Of a DNA stretch of 64,000 nucleotides, positions 8,459-17,211 are shown one piece after another; the stretch's first letter is position 1; every line of letters begins with the position of its first letter. Where the stretch lies: contig NZ_JAVFWN010000018.1 in assembly GCF_030929495.1 (NCBI RefSeq), positions 1-64,000 on the forward strand, in the 5' to 3' direction. The DNA is from Nocardioides sp. LHD-245 (GTDB lineage: Bacteria; Actinomycetota; Actinomycetes; Propionibacteriales; Nocardioidaceae). The translations under genes and the position numbers were made by a program. The notes below the pieces were generated by a model. That model searched no databases and was not told the DNA's origin. It was given only the letters and a program-made list of their open reading frames with translations.

Positions 8459-8963
8459 GCATGCCCTTGAGGCGGCGGCCGATGGCCTCCTGCTTCTCCC
8501 TGTCGGCGGTGCGCTCGGCGATCGCCTGGCGCTTGTCCCACGACTTCTTGCCCTTGGCGAGCCCGATCTCGATCTTGGCGCGGCCCTTGACGAAGTACAG
8601 CGCGAGCGGGATCACGGTGTGCCCCTTCTCGCTGACCTTGCGCTCGATCTTGTCGATCTCGGCCCGGTTGAGGAGCAGCTTGCGCTTGCGGCGCGCGGCG
8701 TGGTTGGTCCAGGTGCCCTGGGCGTACTCGGGAATGTGCACGCCGTGCAGCCAGGCCTCGCCGCGCTCGATGTCGACGAAGCCGTCGACCAGGCTGGCCC
8801 GGCCGAGCCGCAGCGACTTCACCTCGGTGCCCTGGAGCACCAGTCCGGCCTCGAAGGTGTCCTCGATGTGGTAGTCGTGGCGCGCCTTCTTGTTGGACGC
8901 GACGAGCTTGCGCCCGTTCGCGTCCTCCTGCTTCGCACCGGACTTCCCCGACGACTTGGCCAT
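8451..8963 (-). CDS. smpB: SsrA-binding protein SmpB
   Basis: The 170-aa protein contains the SmpB hallmarks NKKARHDYHIEDTFEAGLVL, GTEVKSLR, LHGVHIPEY, and a basic C-terminal tail (KGKKSWDKR through RRLKGM). SmpB carries tmRNA into the A site of stalled ribosomes, and the basic tail enters the empty mRNA channel. The N-terminal extension KSSGKSGAKQED is slightly longer than usual. It is the last conserved gene of the ftsE-ftsX-M23 peptidase-smpB run, and ssrA itself lies 1.9 kb away on the other strand. Confidence 0.97.
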   Translation of the reverse strand: MAKSSGKSGAKQEDANGRKLVASNKKARHDYHIEDTFEAGLVLQGTEVKSLRLGRASLVDGFVDIERGEAWLHGVHIPEYAQGTWTNHAARRKRKLLLNRAEIDKIERKVSEKGHTVIPLALYFVKGRAKIEIGLAKGKKSWDKRQAIAERTADREKQEAIGRRLKGMRD

Positions 8964-9025
8964 GCCGCCCCCCTTTCCGGCCCAGTCTCTCAGGAGCGCG
9001 CAACGCGTTTCCGCGCAGGTGCGCC

Positions 9026-10396
9026 TCAGAGGTACGGCATCGGGTCCACCGGGTCCCCGTTGCGCATCACGATGAAGTGCAGGTGGCAGCCGGTGGACCA
9101 GCCGGTGGCGCCGGAGTAGCCCACGACCTGGCCGCGGGTCACCGTCGCGCCCTTGCTGACGGCGTACTTGCTCATGTGGTTGTAGACGAGGACGATGTCG
9201 GCGCCGTTGACCTTGCCGATCGCCAGGTAGAGCCGGTTGCCGTAGACCTCGTCGTAGTAGGCGTCGATCACGGTGCCGGCCTCGCCGGCGCGCAGCGCGG
9301 CGCCGCAGCCGGTGCCGAAGTCGGTGCCGTTGTGCAGGCCCCAGTAGCCGTAGATCGGGTGGATCCGGTAGCCGAAGGGCGAGGTGACGGGCCCGGGGCC
9401 GGGGCGGGCGAGAAGGCCGGCGGTGTCGCCGTCGTAGCTGCCGCCCTGCTTCTGGGCCAGCTCGATGATCTTCTGCCGGATCCGGGCCTCGCGCTTCTCC
9501 AGGCGGCGCAGCGCGGCGCGGTCGGCCTCGCGGGCGGCGACGACCTCGGCGCGCACGCCCTCGGTCTGGGTGACCAGGCCCGCGACCTCGGACTCGGTGG
9601 CGGCGGCCTCGTCGACCAGCCCGGAGACGGTGGCGACGTTGTCGTCGGCGGCCTGCTTGGCGTCCGCGACCTGGTCGCGGGCGACGCGCACCTCGGTCCG
9701 CTGCTGGGTCATCGCGTCCTCGGCCGCCTTCAGCCGGACCAGGGCGTCGTTCTGACGCCCGACGACCAGCTCGTTGGCCGTCTCCCCCATCAGCACGTCC
9801 TCGATGGTGCCGGCCTCGGCGTACGCCGACAGCAGGGCCAGGCGGGCATCCCCCAGCTGGGCGATGCCGATGAGCGTGTCGCGGCTGGCGGCGCGCTGGA
9901 CGGCGACGTCGGCGCGGGCCTGCGCCAGCGCCACCTTGGCCTCGGCCAGGCGGCCCTGGGCCTCGGTGAGCTGCGTGGCGAGCGTGGCCGCCGCGGCCTG
10001 TGCGGTCGCGAGGTCGGCACGAACGGACGCGAGCCGGGTCCGCGCGTCGCCGAGACGGGCCTTGGCCTTCTCGAGCCGCTTGGCGATCTTGGCGACCTGC
10101 TGGCTGGCCTCGTGGATGTCGCCCTTGACGCTGGCGATCTCGCCCTTGACGGCGTTCTGCTTGTCCTTGAGGTCGTCGCCGTCGTCGGCATGGGCCAACG
10201 GGACGGCCAGCCCGGCCACGGCGATGACGACGGCGACGGCAGTCACCAGCCACTGGGGGTGGGCCCACACAGGCAGTCTGTCGCGCAGATCGGGCAGGGC
10301 ACGGCGCAGCCACGGGGCGCTGGGGAAGAAGCGCACGGTAAGACCAATCGGTGTTCGGGGAAGAGTTGCTCGGCTTGCTCGCTGACGCTCGCTCAC
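9026..10396 (-). CDS. M23/LytM peptidoglycan hydrolase with coiled coil (RipC/EnvC-like)
   Basis: This 456-aa protein has a cytoplasmic lead, one transmembrane or signal helix (about residues 50-70, AVAVVIAVAGLAVPLAHA), a long Ala/Glu/Arg-rich coiled coil (about 72-325) and a C-terminal LytM domain. The zinc ligands are intact: HNGTDFG and HLHF. The order next to ftsX is that of mycobacterial RipC and functionally of EnvC, where FtsEX moves the coiled coil to switch on cell-wall cutting during division. The GTG 10396 start has GAGGGG upstream and leaves 28 nt after ftsX. Confidence 0.9.
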   Translation of the reverse strand: MSERQRASRATLPRTPIGLTVRFFPSAPWLRRALPDLRDRLPVWAHPQWLVTAVAVVIAVAGLAVPLAHADDGDDLKDKQNAVKGEIASVKGDIHEASQQVAKIAKRLEKAKARLGDARTRLASVRADLATAQAAAATLATQLTEAQGRLAEAKVALAQARADVAVQRAASRDTLIGIAQLGDARLALLSAYAEAGTIEDVLMGETANELVVGRQNDALVRLKAAEDAMTQQRTEVRVARDQVADAKQAADDNVATVSGLVDEAAATESEVAGLVTQTEGVRAEVVAAREADRAALRRLEKREARIRQKIIELAQKQGGSYDGDTAGLLARPGPGPVTSPFGYRIHPIYGYWGLHNGTDFGTGCGAALRAGEAGTVIDAYYDEVYGNRLYLAIGKVNGADIVLVYNHMSKYAVSKGATVTRGQVVGYSGATGWSTGCHLHFIVMRNGDPVDPMPYL

Positions 10397-10424
10397 CGAA
10401 CCCCTCGACCGTATCGGCCGACGA

Positions 10425-11372
10425 TCAGACTTTGACGTATTTGCGGGTCAGCAGGAGTGTCGGGATCAGCGTGAGCGCAGGGCCGAGGATCACGATGCCG
10501 GGCGGGAAGAGCCCGATCAGCGCCTGGGTGTAGTCGCCCCAGTCGACCCACGGCAGGAACTGGACGTGGTCGGAGAGCGCCTTCTCCACCCCCCAGTACT
10601 GGAAGGCGGCCAGGACACCGGCTGCCAGCGCGACGCCGACGACGGCGGCGACGAGGGCCTCCAGGAGGAAGGGCAGGGCGATGTAGAGGGTCGAGGCGCC
10701 GACCAGGCGCATGATCGCGATCTCGCGCCGCCGGGCCAGCGCCGCCAGCCGGATCGTGTTGGTGACCTGGAGCAGCGCCGCGAACAGCAGGAAGCCGGCG
10801 CCGATCCACGAGCCGTACTTGAGCACGGTCATGATGCCGAAGATCTGGCCCAGCGCCTTGCGCTGGTCCTTGATGACCGAGACGCCGTCGAGGCCCTCGA
10901 GCGCGCTGATGATGCCGTCCGCACGCTCGGGCGTCTTGAGCGTCACCCAGTACGCCGCCGGCCACCGTTCGACGGTCACGACCGGGTCGGGGCCCTCGAA
11001 GGCGGCTTGGGTGTTGTTGCGCTGGGCCTGCTCGTAGGCCCGGTCGTAGCCCTCCTGCTTCGACTGGAAGGCGGAGGAGGCGACCTCGTCGCTGTCGGCG
11101 ATCTCCTTCTCGATCCGCTGCTGCTGGTCGGCGGTGACCTCGCCGCTCGCGCAGTTCGGGCTGTGGGAGGGGTCGTCGTCCGTGCAGAGGTTGACGAGGA
11201 TCTTGAGCTCGTCGCCCAGGCTGTCGCGGGCGACGGTGGCCTCGCGCTGGACGAGGATGCCGATGCCGGCCAGGGACAGGGAGACGAAGAGGGTGAGGAT
11301 CACCGCGAGGTGCATCGACAGGTTGCGACGCAGGCCGGTGCGGAGCTCGGTGAAGACGTAGCGCAGCTGCAT
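10425..11372 (-). CDS. ftsX: Cell division protein FtsX
   Basis: This 315-aa FtsX has one N-terminal transmembrane helix, a large extracellular loop (about residues 45-175, containing two Cys in LCTDDD and NCASGE that could form a disulfide), then three further helices including the VGAST region typical of the FtsX/MacB fold. With FtsE it forms an ABC complex that signals across the membrane to the M23 hydrolase encoded just downstream rather than moving a solute. ATG 11372 leaves a 40-nt gap to ftsE. Confidence 0.95.
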   Translation of the reverse strand: MQLRYVFTELRTGLRRNLSMHLAVILTLFVSLSLAGIGILVQREATVARDSLGDELKILVNLCTDDDPSHSPNCASGEVTADQQQRIEKEIADSDEVASSAFQSKQEGYDRAYEQAQRNNTQAAFEGPDPVVTVERWPAAYWVTLKTPERADGIISALEGLDGVSVIKDQRKALGQIFGIMTVLKYGSWIGAGFLLFAALLQVTNTIRLAALARRREIAIMRLVGASTLYIALPFLLEALVAAVVGVALAAGVLAAFQYWGVEKALSDHVQFLPWVDWGDYTQALIGLFPPGIVILGPALTLIPTLLLTRKYVKV

Positions 11373-11412
11373 GAGGAAGGGCTCTCTGGGTCGGGCTGAG
11401 TCGATGCCGGGG

Positions 11413-12102
11413 TCAGTGCTGGAAGCCGTAGCTGCCGGACGCCTCGTCGCGCACGACCTTGCCGTGGTCGAGCTCGATCACCCGCTTGGTGAACTGGTCG
11501 ACGATGCCGTGGTCGTGGGTGGCCATCACGACCGTCGTACCGGTCTGGTTGATGTCACCCAGGAGGTTCATGATCCCGGCGGACGTGGCCGGGTCGAGGT
11601 TGCCGGTCGGCTCGTCGGCGATGAGGATCATCGGCCGGTTGACGAACGCACGCGCGATGGCGACGCGCTGCTGCTCGCCGCCGGACAGCTCGTCGGGCAT
11701 CCGGTCGCCCTTGTCCTTGAGGCCGACCAGCTCGAGCGTCTCGGGGACCACCTTGCCGATCTCGCGGCGGGACTTCCCGATCACCTGCTGGGCGAACGCG
11801 ACGTTCTCGGTGACGGTCTTGTTGGGCAGCAATCGGAAGTCCTGGAACACGGTGCCGATCTGGCGCCGCAGCCGCGGCACCTTCCAGCCGGCCATCCGGT
11901 TGATCTCCTTGCCGGCGACGTGGACGCGGCCCGTGGTCGGCCGCAGCTCGCGCAGGACCAGGCGCAGCGCGGTCGACTTGCCGGAGCCCGACGTGCCGAC
12001 GAGATAGACGAACTCGCCCTTGTCGATGTCGAGGGTGACCTGGTCGAGCGCCGGCCGGCCGGGGCCGGGGTAGCGCTTGGTGACCTTCTCGAAGCGAATC
12101 AC
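11413..12102 (-). CDS. ftsE: Cell division ATP-binding protein FtsE
   Basis: This 229-aa ABC ATPase has Walker A GTSGSGKST at 36-44, Q-loop FQDFRLLP, signature LSGGEQQRVA, Walker B ILIADEPTGNLD and switch His in TATHD-like MATHDH. The sequence FEKVTKRYPGPGRPALDQV at the start and the pairing with ftsX identify it as FtsE. GTG 12102 gives the family-typical N-terminus. It is the first gene of a four-gene division and trans-translation transcript. Confidence 0.95.
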   Translation of the reverse strand: MIRFEKVTKRYPGPGRPALDQVTLDIDKGEFVYLVGTSGSGKSTALRLVLRELRPTTGRVHVAGKEINRMAGWKVPRLRRQIGTVFQDFRLLPNKTVTENVAFAQQVIGKSRREIGKVVPETLELVGLKDKGDRMPDELSGGEQQRVAIARAFVNRPMILIADEPTGNLDPATSAGIMNLLGDINQTGTTVVMATHDHGIVDQFTKRVIELDHGKVVRDEASGSYGFQH

Positions 12103-12219
12103 TGACCTGACGGTACGCGACGGCCGATGGCGACCGGCGCACCCGTCCTCGGTGGGTCGCGGCGGCGTCAGGCACGTCACGTCGCCGGGTCCAGACACGG
12201 CGTCGGTAGGGTGACGACC

Positions 12220-12960
12220 GTGCCGACGGTCCTGCGTGCGCTGCTCCTCTCAGCGCTGCTCACGCTCGTGCCCGTCGCCGTCGGGGTGGCCCGTTCGGGG
12301 GACGAGACGCTGTCGCGCGATCCCGCCGCCTACCAGGGCACGCCACTGGCCGAGTTCGACACCGCCAAGGCGGTCGTGCAACGGGTGCCGTTCTGCGACC
12401 TGGTCCCCGCGGCGGCGGTCGAGGAGGCGCTCGGGCAGGAGGCGGAGCTGACCGCCTACGGCAACGGCGAGACGTCCGACGCCTTCCCCAGCGGTGACGT
12501 CGCCCACGAGTACGGCTGCCGCTACTCCCCCGCGGCCACCGACAGCACCGACAGCACCGACAGCACCGGCAGCACCGGCAGCACCGGCAGCACCGGCAGC
12601 ACCGGCAGCACCGGCAGCACCGACAGCACCGACAGCACCGACAGCACCGGACCCGGCGAGGCCCGTGGCTGGGTGTTCGCCCCGCCCGTGCCCCAGGAGA
12701 CGGCGCAGCAGCTGGTCGAGACACCGCTCGCCGAGACCTGCACGGCGCTGCCGGCCGCCCCCGCCTACGGCACCCCCTCGGCCGGAGTGCTGTGCCCCGG
12801 CGACGGCGCGCAGACGGTGACCTTCCAGGGACTGTTCGGCGACGCCTGGCTCGCGTGCAGCCTGACCCTGCCCGCCGACGTACCCCAGGACGACCTGGTG
12901 GACCGCGCCGGGCGCTGGTGCGTGGCGGTCGCGCAGGCGGCCTCGGTTCCACTCACCTGA
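12220..12960 (+). CDS. Secreted hypothetical protein with DST/GST repeat
   Basis: I do not recognise this protein of about 246 aa. It has an N-terminal hydrophobic segment (ALLLSALLTLVPVAVGVA), so it is probably exported or membrane-anchored. Two Cys-containing parts (FCDLVPA and YGCRYSP; later TCTAL, LCPGD, ACSLT, WCVAV) flank a low-complexity linker of 12 tripeptides. The FCDLVP...GCRY layout loosely resembles DUF3558-type secreted lipoproteins of actinobacteria, but no lipobox is visible. Start GTG 12220 is chosen for the GGTAGG 9 nt upstream. Confidence 0.7.
   Translation: MPTVLRALLLSALLTLVPVAVGVARSGDETLSRDPAAYQGTPLAEFDTAKAVVQRVPFCDLVPAAAVEEALGQEAELTAYGNGETSDAFPSGDVAHEYGCRYSPAATDSTDSTDSTGSTGSTGSTGSTGSTGSTDSTDSTDSTGPGEARGWVFAPPVPQETAQQLVETPLAETCTALPAAPAYGTPSAGVLCPGDGAQTVTFQGLFGDAWLACSLTLPADVPQDDLVDRAGRWCVAVAQAASVPLT
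12541..12648 (+). repeat. 9-bp tandem repeat encoding (DST)3(GST)6(DST)3
   Basis: Twelve exact 9-bp units: three GACAGCACC, six GGCAGCACC, three GACAGCACC. The array is in frame inside a secreted protein gene and mirror-symmetric at the unit level. Such arrays can vary in copy number by slippage without breaking the frame. Confidence 0.97.
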
Positions 12961-13059
12961 CGGGGCCGAGCCCGCCGATCGGACCGCTCTCCCGGGACCA
13001 TCGTCCCGACCTGGCCGGCCGCGGCTCAGGGAGGCGTCGCGGAGGCCGATCGGCTCCCC

Positions 13060-14853
13060 ATGCAGCACCTCCTGCGCGCGGGGACCGGCCTCGCCGGCTT
13101 GGCCCTCGCGGCCGGGGCGCTGACGCTCCCCCCGGCCGCCGCCGAGTCCGACCCGGGCATCCCCGGGCTGACCGCGGCGGAGCAGCACCTGCTCGCCACC
13201 GACGACTCCGTCGACGTCGCCGACGACGGCACGTTGTTCGCGGTCGACGCCTGGGAGCCCCCGGCCGAGGGGACCACCGCTGCCGGCGCGGCCGAGGACG
13301 CCGCCGGGCCGGCCGTCGCGGAGGCGCTCGCGGACGTCGCGCTCGCCGACACCTTCGCCCTGCACAGCCGCCCCGGCGCCGCCCGCACGATCTACCTCGA
13401 CTTCGACGGCGGCGGGCTGCTCGGCTCCAACTCCTGGCTGCTGCAGGGGCTGACCAACCTGCTCTTCGGGGGCTGGTCGCTGGACGGCTCCCCGTTCTTC
13501 TCCGACGGCGAGCAGGCCATCATCCGGGAGGTCTGGGCCCGGGTGGCCGAGGACTACTCGCCCTGGGACGTCGACGTCACCACCCAGGAGCCGCCCGCGG
13601 GAGCCCTGTGGCGCGGCGCGGTCAGCGACCCGACGTACGGCGCCCGGGTGGCCTTCACCAACGACAGCGCGGTCCAGGCGCAGCTGTGCAGCGGCGGGTG
13701 CGGAGGCATCGCCTGGATCGGCACCTTCGACGCGGTGACAGCAGGCGAGACGCGCAGCCCGGCCTGGGTGTTCCCGAACTCGCTGGGCCAGCGGGCCAAG
13801 CACATGGCCGAGGCCGCGTCGCACGAGGCCGGGCACACCCTCGGCCTGTCGCACGACGGCGTCGGGAGCAGCGGCTACTACGCCGGCACGACCCTGTGGG
13901 GACCGCTGATGGGCAGTCCCTACTCCTCGGCGATCACCCAGTGGTCGAGGGGCGACTACGCCGGCGCCAACAACCGCCAGGACGACCTGGCGGTGATCCG
14001 GTCGCACGGCCTGCCGGACCGCACCGACGAGGCCGGCAGCACCCCCGCGACCGCCGCCGCCCTCACGACGCTGCCCGGCAGCCGGGGCGTGATCTCCAGC
14101 CCCACCGACAGCGACTGGTACGCGCTGACCGACTGCACGGGCACGCTCACCGCCACTGCGACACCCACGACACTCGGGCCGAACCTCGATGTCGTCCTCG
14201 AGCTGCGCGACGCCGGCGGCGGCCGGATGGCGTCCGACGCCCCGGCCACGGTGCGCACGTCCACGGGCACGATCAACGGGATGGGCGCCTCGCTCACCGT
14301 CCCGCTCACCGACGGTCCCTACTATCTCGCTGTGTCGGGCGGGGGCTCCGGCCCGGGCGGGAGCAGCGGCTGGGGCAGCGGCGGGTACGACGGCTACGGC
14401 AGTGTCGGGTCCTACCAGCTCCTCATGGCGGGCTGCGCGGGCGGCAGCGGCGTGCCCGTGCCGCCGCCCACCGAGATCCCGCTGGACCCGTCCGGCCCCG
14501 CGGTGCCGGGCCCGGGGTCCGGAAGCGCCGGGCAGCCGACCTCGCGTCCGGGGACGCCGCACGCCCCCGCCGTACGCAAGGGCGTGCGCGGCGGCCGGCC
14601 GAGCATTGGGGTCGCCTGGACTCCGCCGACGGCGGGCGGCGGCGCCATCACGGGCTATGTCGTCAAGGCCTTCCGGGTCGACGCCCGGGGCCGGGTGGTG
14701 GCCCGTCGCACGTCCGCCGTGCTGCCCGGCACCCTGACCGGCACCGAGCTGGTCGTGCCGCGCAAGGGGCGCTGGTCGGTGCGGATCAAGGCACGCAACG
14801 ACCTCGGCTGGGGACGGTTCAGCCCCCGGTCGTCAGCAGCGAAGGCGCGCTGA
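13060..14853 (+). CDS. Secreted metzincin-type zinc protease with C-terminal FnIII
   Basis: This 597-aa exported protein has a signal peptide (residues 1-28) and the zinc motif HEAGHTLGLSHD at 255-266, which fits HExxHxxGxxHD of metzincin peptidases. Upstream, DFDGG and EDYSPWDVDVTT fit fungal/bacterial reprolysin-like peptidases. A PPC-like beta domain follows (about 330-470, DSDWYALTDC), then a Gly/Pro linker and a fibronectin-type III domain near 505-597. It is probably secreted and active on extracellular protein. Confidence 0.88.
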   Translation: MQHLLRAGTGLAGLALAAGALTLPPAAAESDPGIPGLTAAEQHLLATDDSVDVADDGTLFAVDAWEPPAEGTTAAGAAEDAAGPAVAEALADVALADTFALHSRPGAARTIYLDFDGGGLLGSNSWLLQGLTNLLFGGWSLDGSPFFSDGEQAIIREVWARVAEDYSPWDVDVTTQEPPAGALWRGAVSDPTYGARVAFTNDSAVQAQLCSGGCGGIAWIGTFDAVTAGETRSPAWVFPNSLGQRAKHMAEAASHEAGHTLGLSHDGVGSSGYYAGTTLWGPLMGSPYSSAITQWSRGDYAGANNRQDDLAVIRSHGLPDRTDEAGSTPATAAALTTLPGSRGVISSPTDSDWYALTDCTGTLTATATPTTLGPNLDVVLELRDAGGGRMASDAPATVRTSTGTINGMGASLTVPLTDGPYYLAVSGGGSGPGGSSGWGSGGYDGYGSVGSYQLLMAGCAGGSGVPVPPPTEIPLDPSGPAVPGPGSGSAGQPTSRPGTPHAPAVRKGVRGGRPSIGVAWTPPTAGGGAITGYVVKAFRVDARGRVVARRTSAVLPGTLTGTELVVPRKGRWSVRIKARNDLGWGRFSPRSSAAKAR

Positions 14854-14876
14854 CCACGACATCTCGCGGAGCATCG

Positions 14877-14913
14877 CCGGTCGCCGGTCGCCGGCTCGGC
14901 GACCGGCGACCGG
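14877..14913. terminator. Strong bidirectional terminator hairpin
   Basis: A perfect 17-bp stem (14877-14893 with 14897-14913) closes a 3-nt loop between the convergent metalloprotease and lipase-like genes. The stem is itself built of repeated CCGGTCG units. Confidence 0.8.
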
Positions 14914-14919
14914 TTGGCC

Positions 14920-15570
14920 TCACCAGGGCATGAACACTCCGTCGAACCACTGTCCGTGGCCGGTGTTCGAGTAGTCGTCCACGTTGAACGAGTAGGCGCC
15001 GTGGTTGCCACCCCAGATGTATCCCGGCACGCCGGAGGGCGCCTGGGTGTCGCAGACATAGTCGTTGGTGCAGATCGACACGACCGGGATGTTGCCGAAG
15101 AAGCGATCGACACCCGAGAGCGGTGCTCCCACGAAGTAGGTGAACCACTCACCCGAGACCCCGTTGCCGCGCGGGCCGCCCTGGCGCTTCGGGTCGGCGA
15201 TCAGCACCGCGTTGACGTTGCCGAAGGTCGTCCAGTTCTCGGTGACCCAGGTGTGGACGACCGCCGCGCCCAGCGAGTACCCCATCATCTTCACGTGCTG
15301 CCCCGGACACTGGTTCCGCTGGTTGCGGACCAGGCGGTTGAGCTCGTTGGTGCCCTGCCGAGCACCCCATCCGGTCGGTTCGGCGGGGTAGCCGACGCGC
15401 TGGCTGACGTTGCCGTGGAAGACCATCGAGTTGTTGTCGCCGGCACCGCCGACGACGATTGTGTAGGTCCCGGCACACGAGGCCGCCGACGCTGGCTGCG
15501 CCAAGGGAAAGACGGCGCCGATCGACGCCAGGAGCACTCCGACGGCGAGTGTTCGTAGGGTTCGCATCAT
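14920..15570 (-). CDS. Secreted cutinase/PE-PPE-like serine hydrolase
   Basis: The 216-aa protein has a signal peptide ending near SAASC (residue 32) and an alpha/beta-hydrolase nucleophile elbow GYSLGA, Ser99. Later acidic and histidine residues (CTNDYVCD, NTGHGQWF) could complete the triad, and paired cysteines suggest disulfides. The pattern is closest to cutinase or PE-PPE-domain esterases, which hydrolyse esters of lipids outside the cell. A clear ribosome site (GAAAGAAGAG) precedes ATG 15570. The assignment is by motif only. Confidence 0.72.
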   Translation of the reverse strand: MMRTLRTLAVGVLLASIGAVFPLAQPASAASCAGTYTIVVGGAGDNNSMVFHGNVSQRVGYPAEPTGWGARQGTNELNRLVRNQRNQCPGQHVKMMGYSLGAAVVHTWVTENWTTFGNVNAVLIADPKRQGGPRGNGVSGEWFTYFVGAPLSGVDRFFGNIPVVSICTNDYVCDTQAPSGVPGYIWGGNHGAYSFNVDDYSNTGHGQWFDGVFMPW

Positions 15571-15866
15571 CGTTCTCTTCTTTCGTGGGTGGGTGGGTGG
15601 CGCTGTGGCTTGACGCCGGCCACCTCACCTGGTCGAACGGCAGGCAGGACCCGAGGCGAACTGAGGACGCCTCACCACCGGCCAAGCCACATACCGGCGG
15701 TCAGGACCATGTCGACATCTCTTCGCGGGTTTCGGGCGCGCCAGGACTGTAACACGCTGTTACGGCATTTGTAACAGCGTGTTACGGACGGGCGCGCCGG
15801 ACCGCGATGCCGCAAGGGTCGCCAAGCGCGGGCGAGGACGGAACTCCCTGAGCGACGATCCGCGGG
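15571..15866. other. Intergenic stretch of 296 bp
   Basis: Apart from the nested palindrome at 15749-15785 and the lipase-like gene's ribosome site, I see no gene or RNA here. Short open frames on both strands lack ribosome sites and family features. Confidence 0.6.
15749..15785. promoter_or_regulatory. Nested double palindrome upstream of lipase-like gene
   Basis: Two 15-bp elements, GTAACACGCTGTTAC (15749-15763) and GTAACAGCGTGTTAC (15771-15785), are exact reverse complements of each other across a 7-bp spacer. Each element is itself a GTAACA-N3-TGTTAC dyad. This looks like two dimer sites for one repressor such as a TetR type. It could instead be a terminator hairpin for prfB, whose stop lies 82 nt away, but the dyad inside each arm favours protein binding. 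Confidence 0.6.
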
Positions 15867-16985
15867 TCAGCTCGCGTCGGCGTTCTCCGCGCCGCGGCGC
15901 CAGCGGATGCCGGCCTCGAGGAAGCCGTCGATCTCGCCGTCGAACACCGCCTGCGGGTTGCCGGTCTCGTAGCCGGTGCGCAGGTCCTTGACGATCTGGT
16001 ACGGGTTGAGGACGTAGTTGCGCATCTGGTCGCCCCAGCTGGCGGCGACATCGCCCTTGAGGTCCTTCTTGAGCGCGGCCTCCTCGGCCTTCTTCTTCGC
16101 GAGGAGCTTGGCCTTGAGGACGATCATCGCGGCCGCCTTGTTCTGCAGCTGCGACTTCTCGTTCTGGCACGACACCACGATGCCGGTGGGGATGTGCGTC
16201 AGGCGCACCGCGGAGTCGGTGGTGTTGACCGACTGTCCGCCGGGTCCGCCGGAGCGGAAGACGTCGGTGCGGATGTCGTTCTCGTCGACCTCGATCTCGT
16301 CGGTCTGCTCGAGCTGGGGCACCACCTCGACGGCGGCGAACGACGTCTGGCGCCGGCCCTGGTTGTCGAACGGGCTGATCCGCACCAGGCGGTGGGTGCC
16401 GGCGTCGACGGAGAGGGTGCCGTAGGCGTAGGGCGCGTGGATCGCGAACTCGGCCGACTTGATGCCTGCCTCCTCCGCGTAGGAGATGTCGTAGACCTCG
16501 ACGGGGTACTTGTTGCGCTCGGCCCAGCGGGTGTACATCCGCATCAGCATCTCGGCGAAGTCCGCCGCGTCGACGCCGCCGGCGCCGGAGCGGATGCTGA
16601 CGATGGCCTCGCGCTCGTCGTACTCGCCGGACAGGAGGGTGCGGACCTCGAGGCCCTCGACGGCCTGCTTGACCTTCCCGAGCTCGGCCTCGGCCTCGGC
16701 CAGGGTGTCCTCGTCGCTCTCGTCGGCGGCCAGCTCGGCCAGGACCCCGAGGTCCTCGATGCGCTGCTGGAGGGCACGGAACCGGTCGACCTGGCCCTGC
16801 AGCCCGGAGAGGCGGCCGGTGACCCGGGTCGCGTTGGCCTGGTCGTCCCACAGGTCCGGGGCGGCGACCTGGACCCCGAGATCGGCGATCTCCCGCTCCA
16901 TCTTCGGCAGGTCGAGGACCTGCTCGATGGTGTGCATCGTCGCAGTCAGCTGCTTGATCTCGGAGTCGAAGTCGGGGCCCGCCAC
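15867..16985 (-). CDS. prfB: Peptide chain release factor 2
   Basis: The protein of about 372 aa carries the GGPGGQ catalytic motif at about 246-251, which triggers peptidyl-tRNA hydrolysis, and the SPF anticodon-like tripeptide (VRISPFDNQG) that reads UGA and UAA. A continuous frame shows there is no programmed +1 frameshift at the N-terminus. I chose GTG 16985; a TTG at 16994 would add three residues, and neither has a strong ribosome site. It is transcribed alone here. Confidence 0.95.
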   Translation of the reverse strand: MAGPDFDSEIKQLTATMHTIEQVLDLPKMEREIADLGVQVAAPDLWDDQANATRVTGRLSGLQGQVDRFRALQQRIEDLGVLAELAADESDEDTLAEAEAELGKVKQAVEGLEVRTLLSGEYDEREAIVSIRSGAGGVDAADFAEMLMRMYTRWAERNKYPVEVYDISYAEEAGIKSAEFAIHAPYAYGTLSVDAGTHRLVRISPFDNQGRRQTSFAAVEVVPQLEQTDEIEVDENDIRTDVFRSGGPGGQSVNTTDSAVRLTHIPTGIVVSCQNEKSQLQNKAAAMIVLKAKLLAKKKAEEAALKKDLKGDVAASWGDQMRNYVLNPYQIVKDLRTGYETGNPQAVFDGEIDGFLEAGIRWRRGAENADAS

Positions 16986-17211
16986 AAGGAGCAAGGTTAC
17001 GGCGCGCGGCGCGAATCACCGAGCCGGGGCGCTCCGGAGGCCGGCGAGAGGACCCGCGCGGCGGGAGCGCGGGTAAAGAAAACGTGAATCCTTCTCACAA
17101 AACCTGTATGCGCCCCGTCACAACCTGCTTGAATCCCGGACACTCCCTCCGCCACACGGTCCCCGTGGCCGTCCTTCTCGGGTGGCACCCCTCCTCACGG
17201 GACGGTGACGC

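Noticed and set aside
12541..12648. The tandem array as a CRISPR
   Set aside because: Units are 9 bp with no spacers and are in frame in a protein; no cas genes are present.
15867..16985. A programmed frameshift in prfB
   Set aside because: The frame is continuous and no in-frame UGA or frameshift motif is seen near the start.
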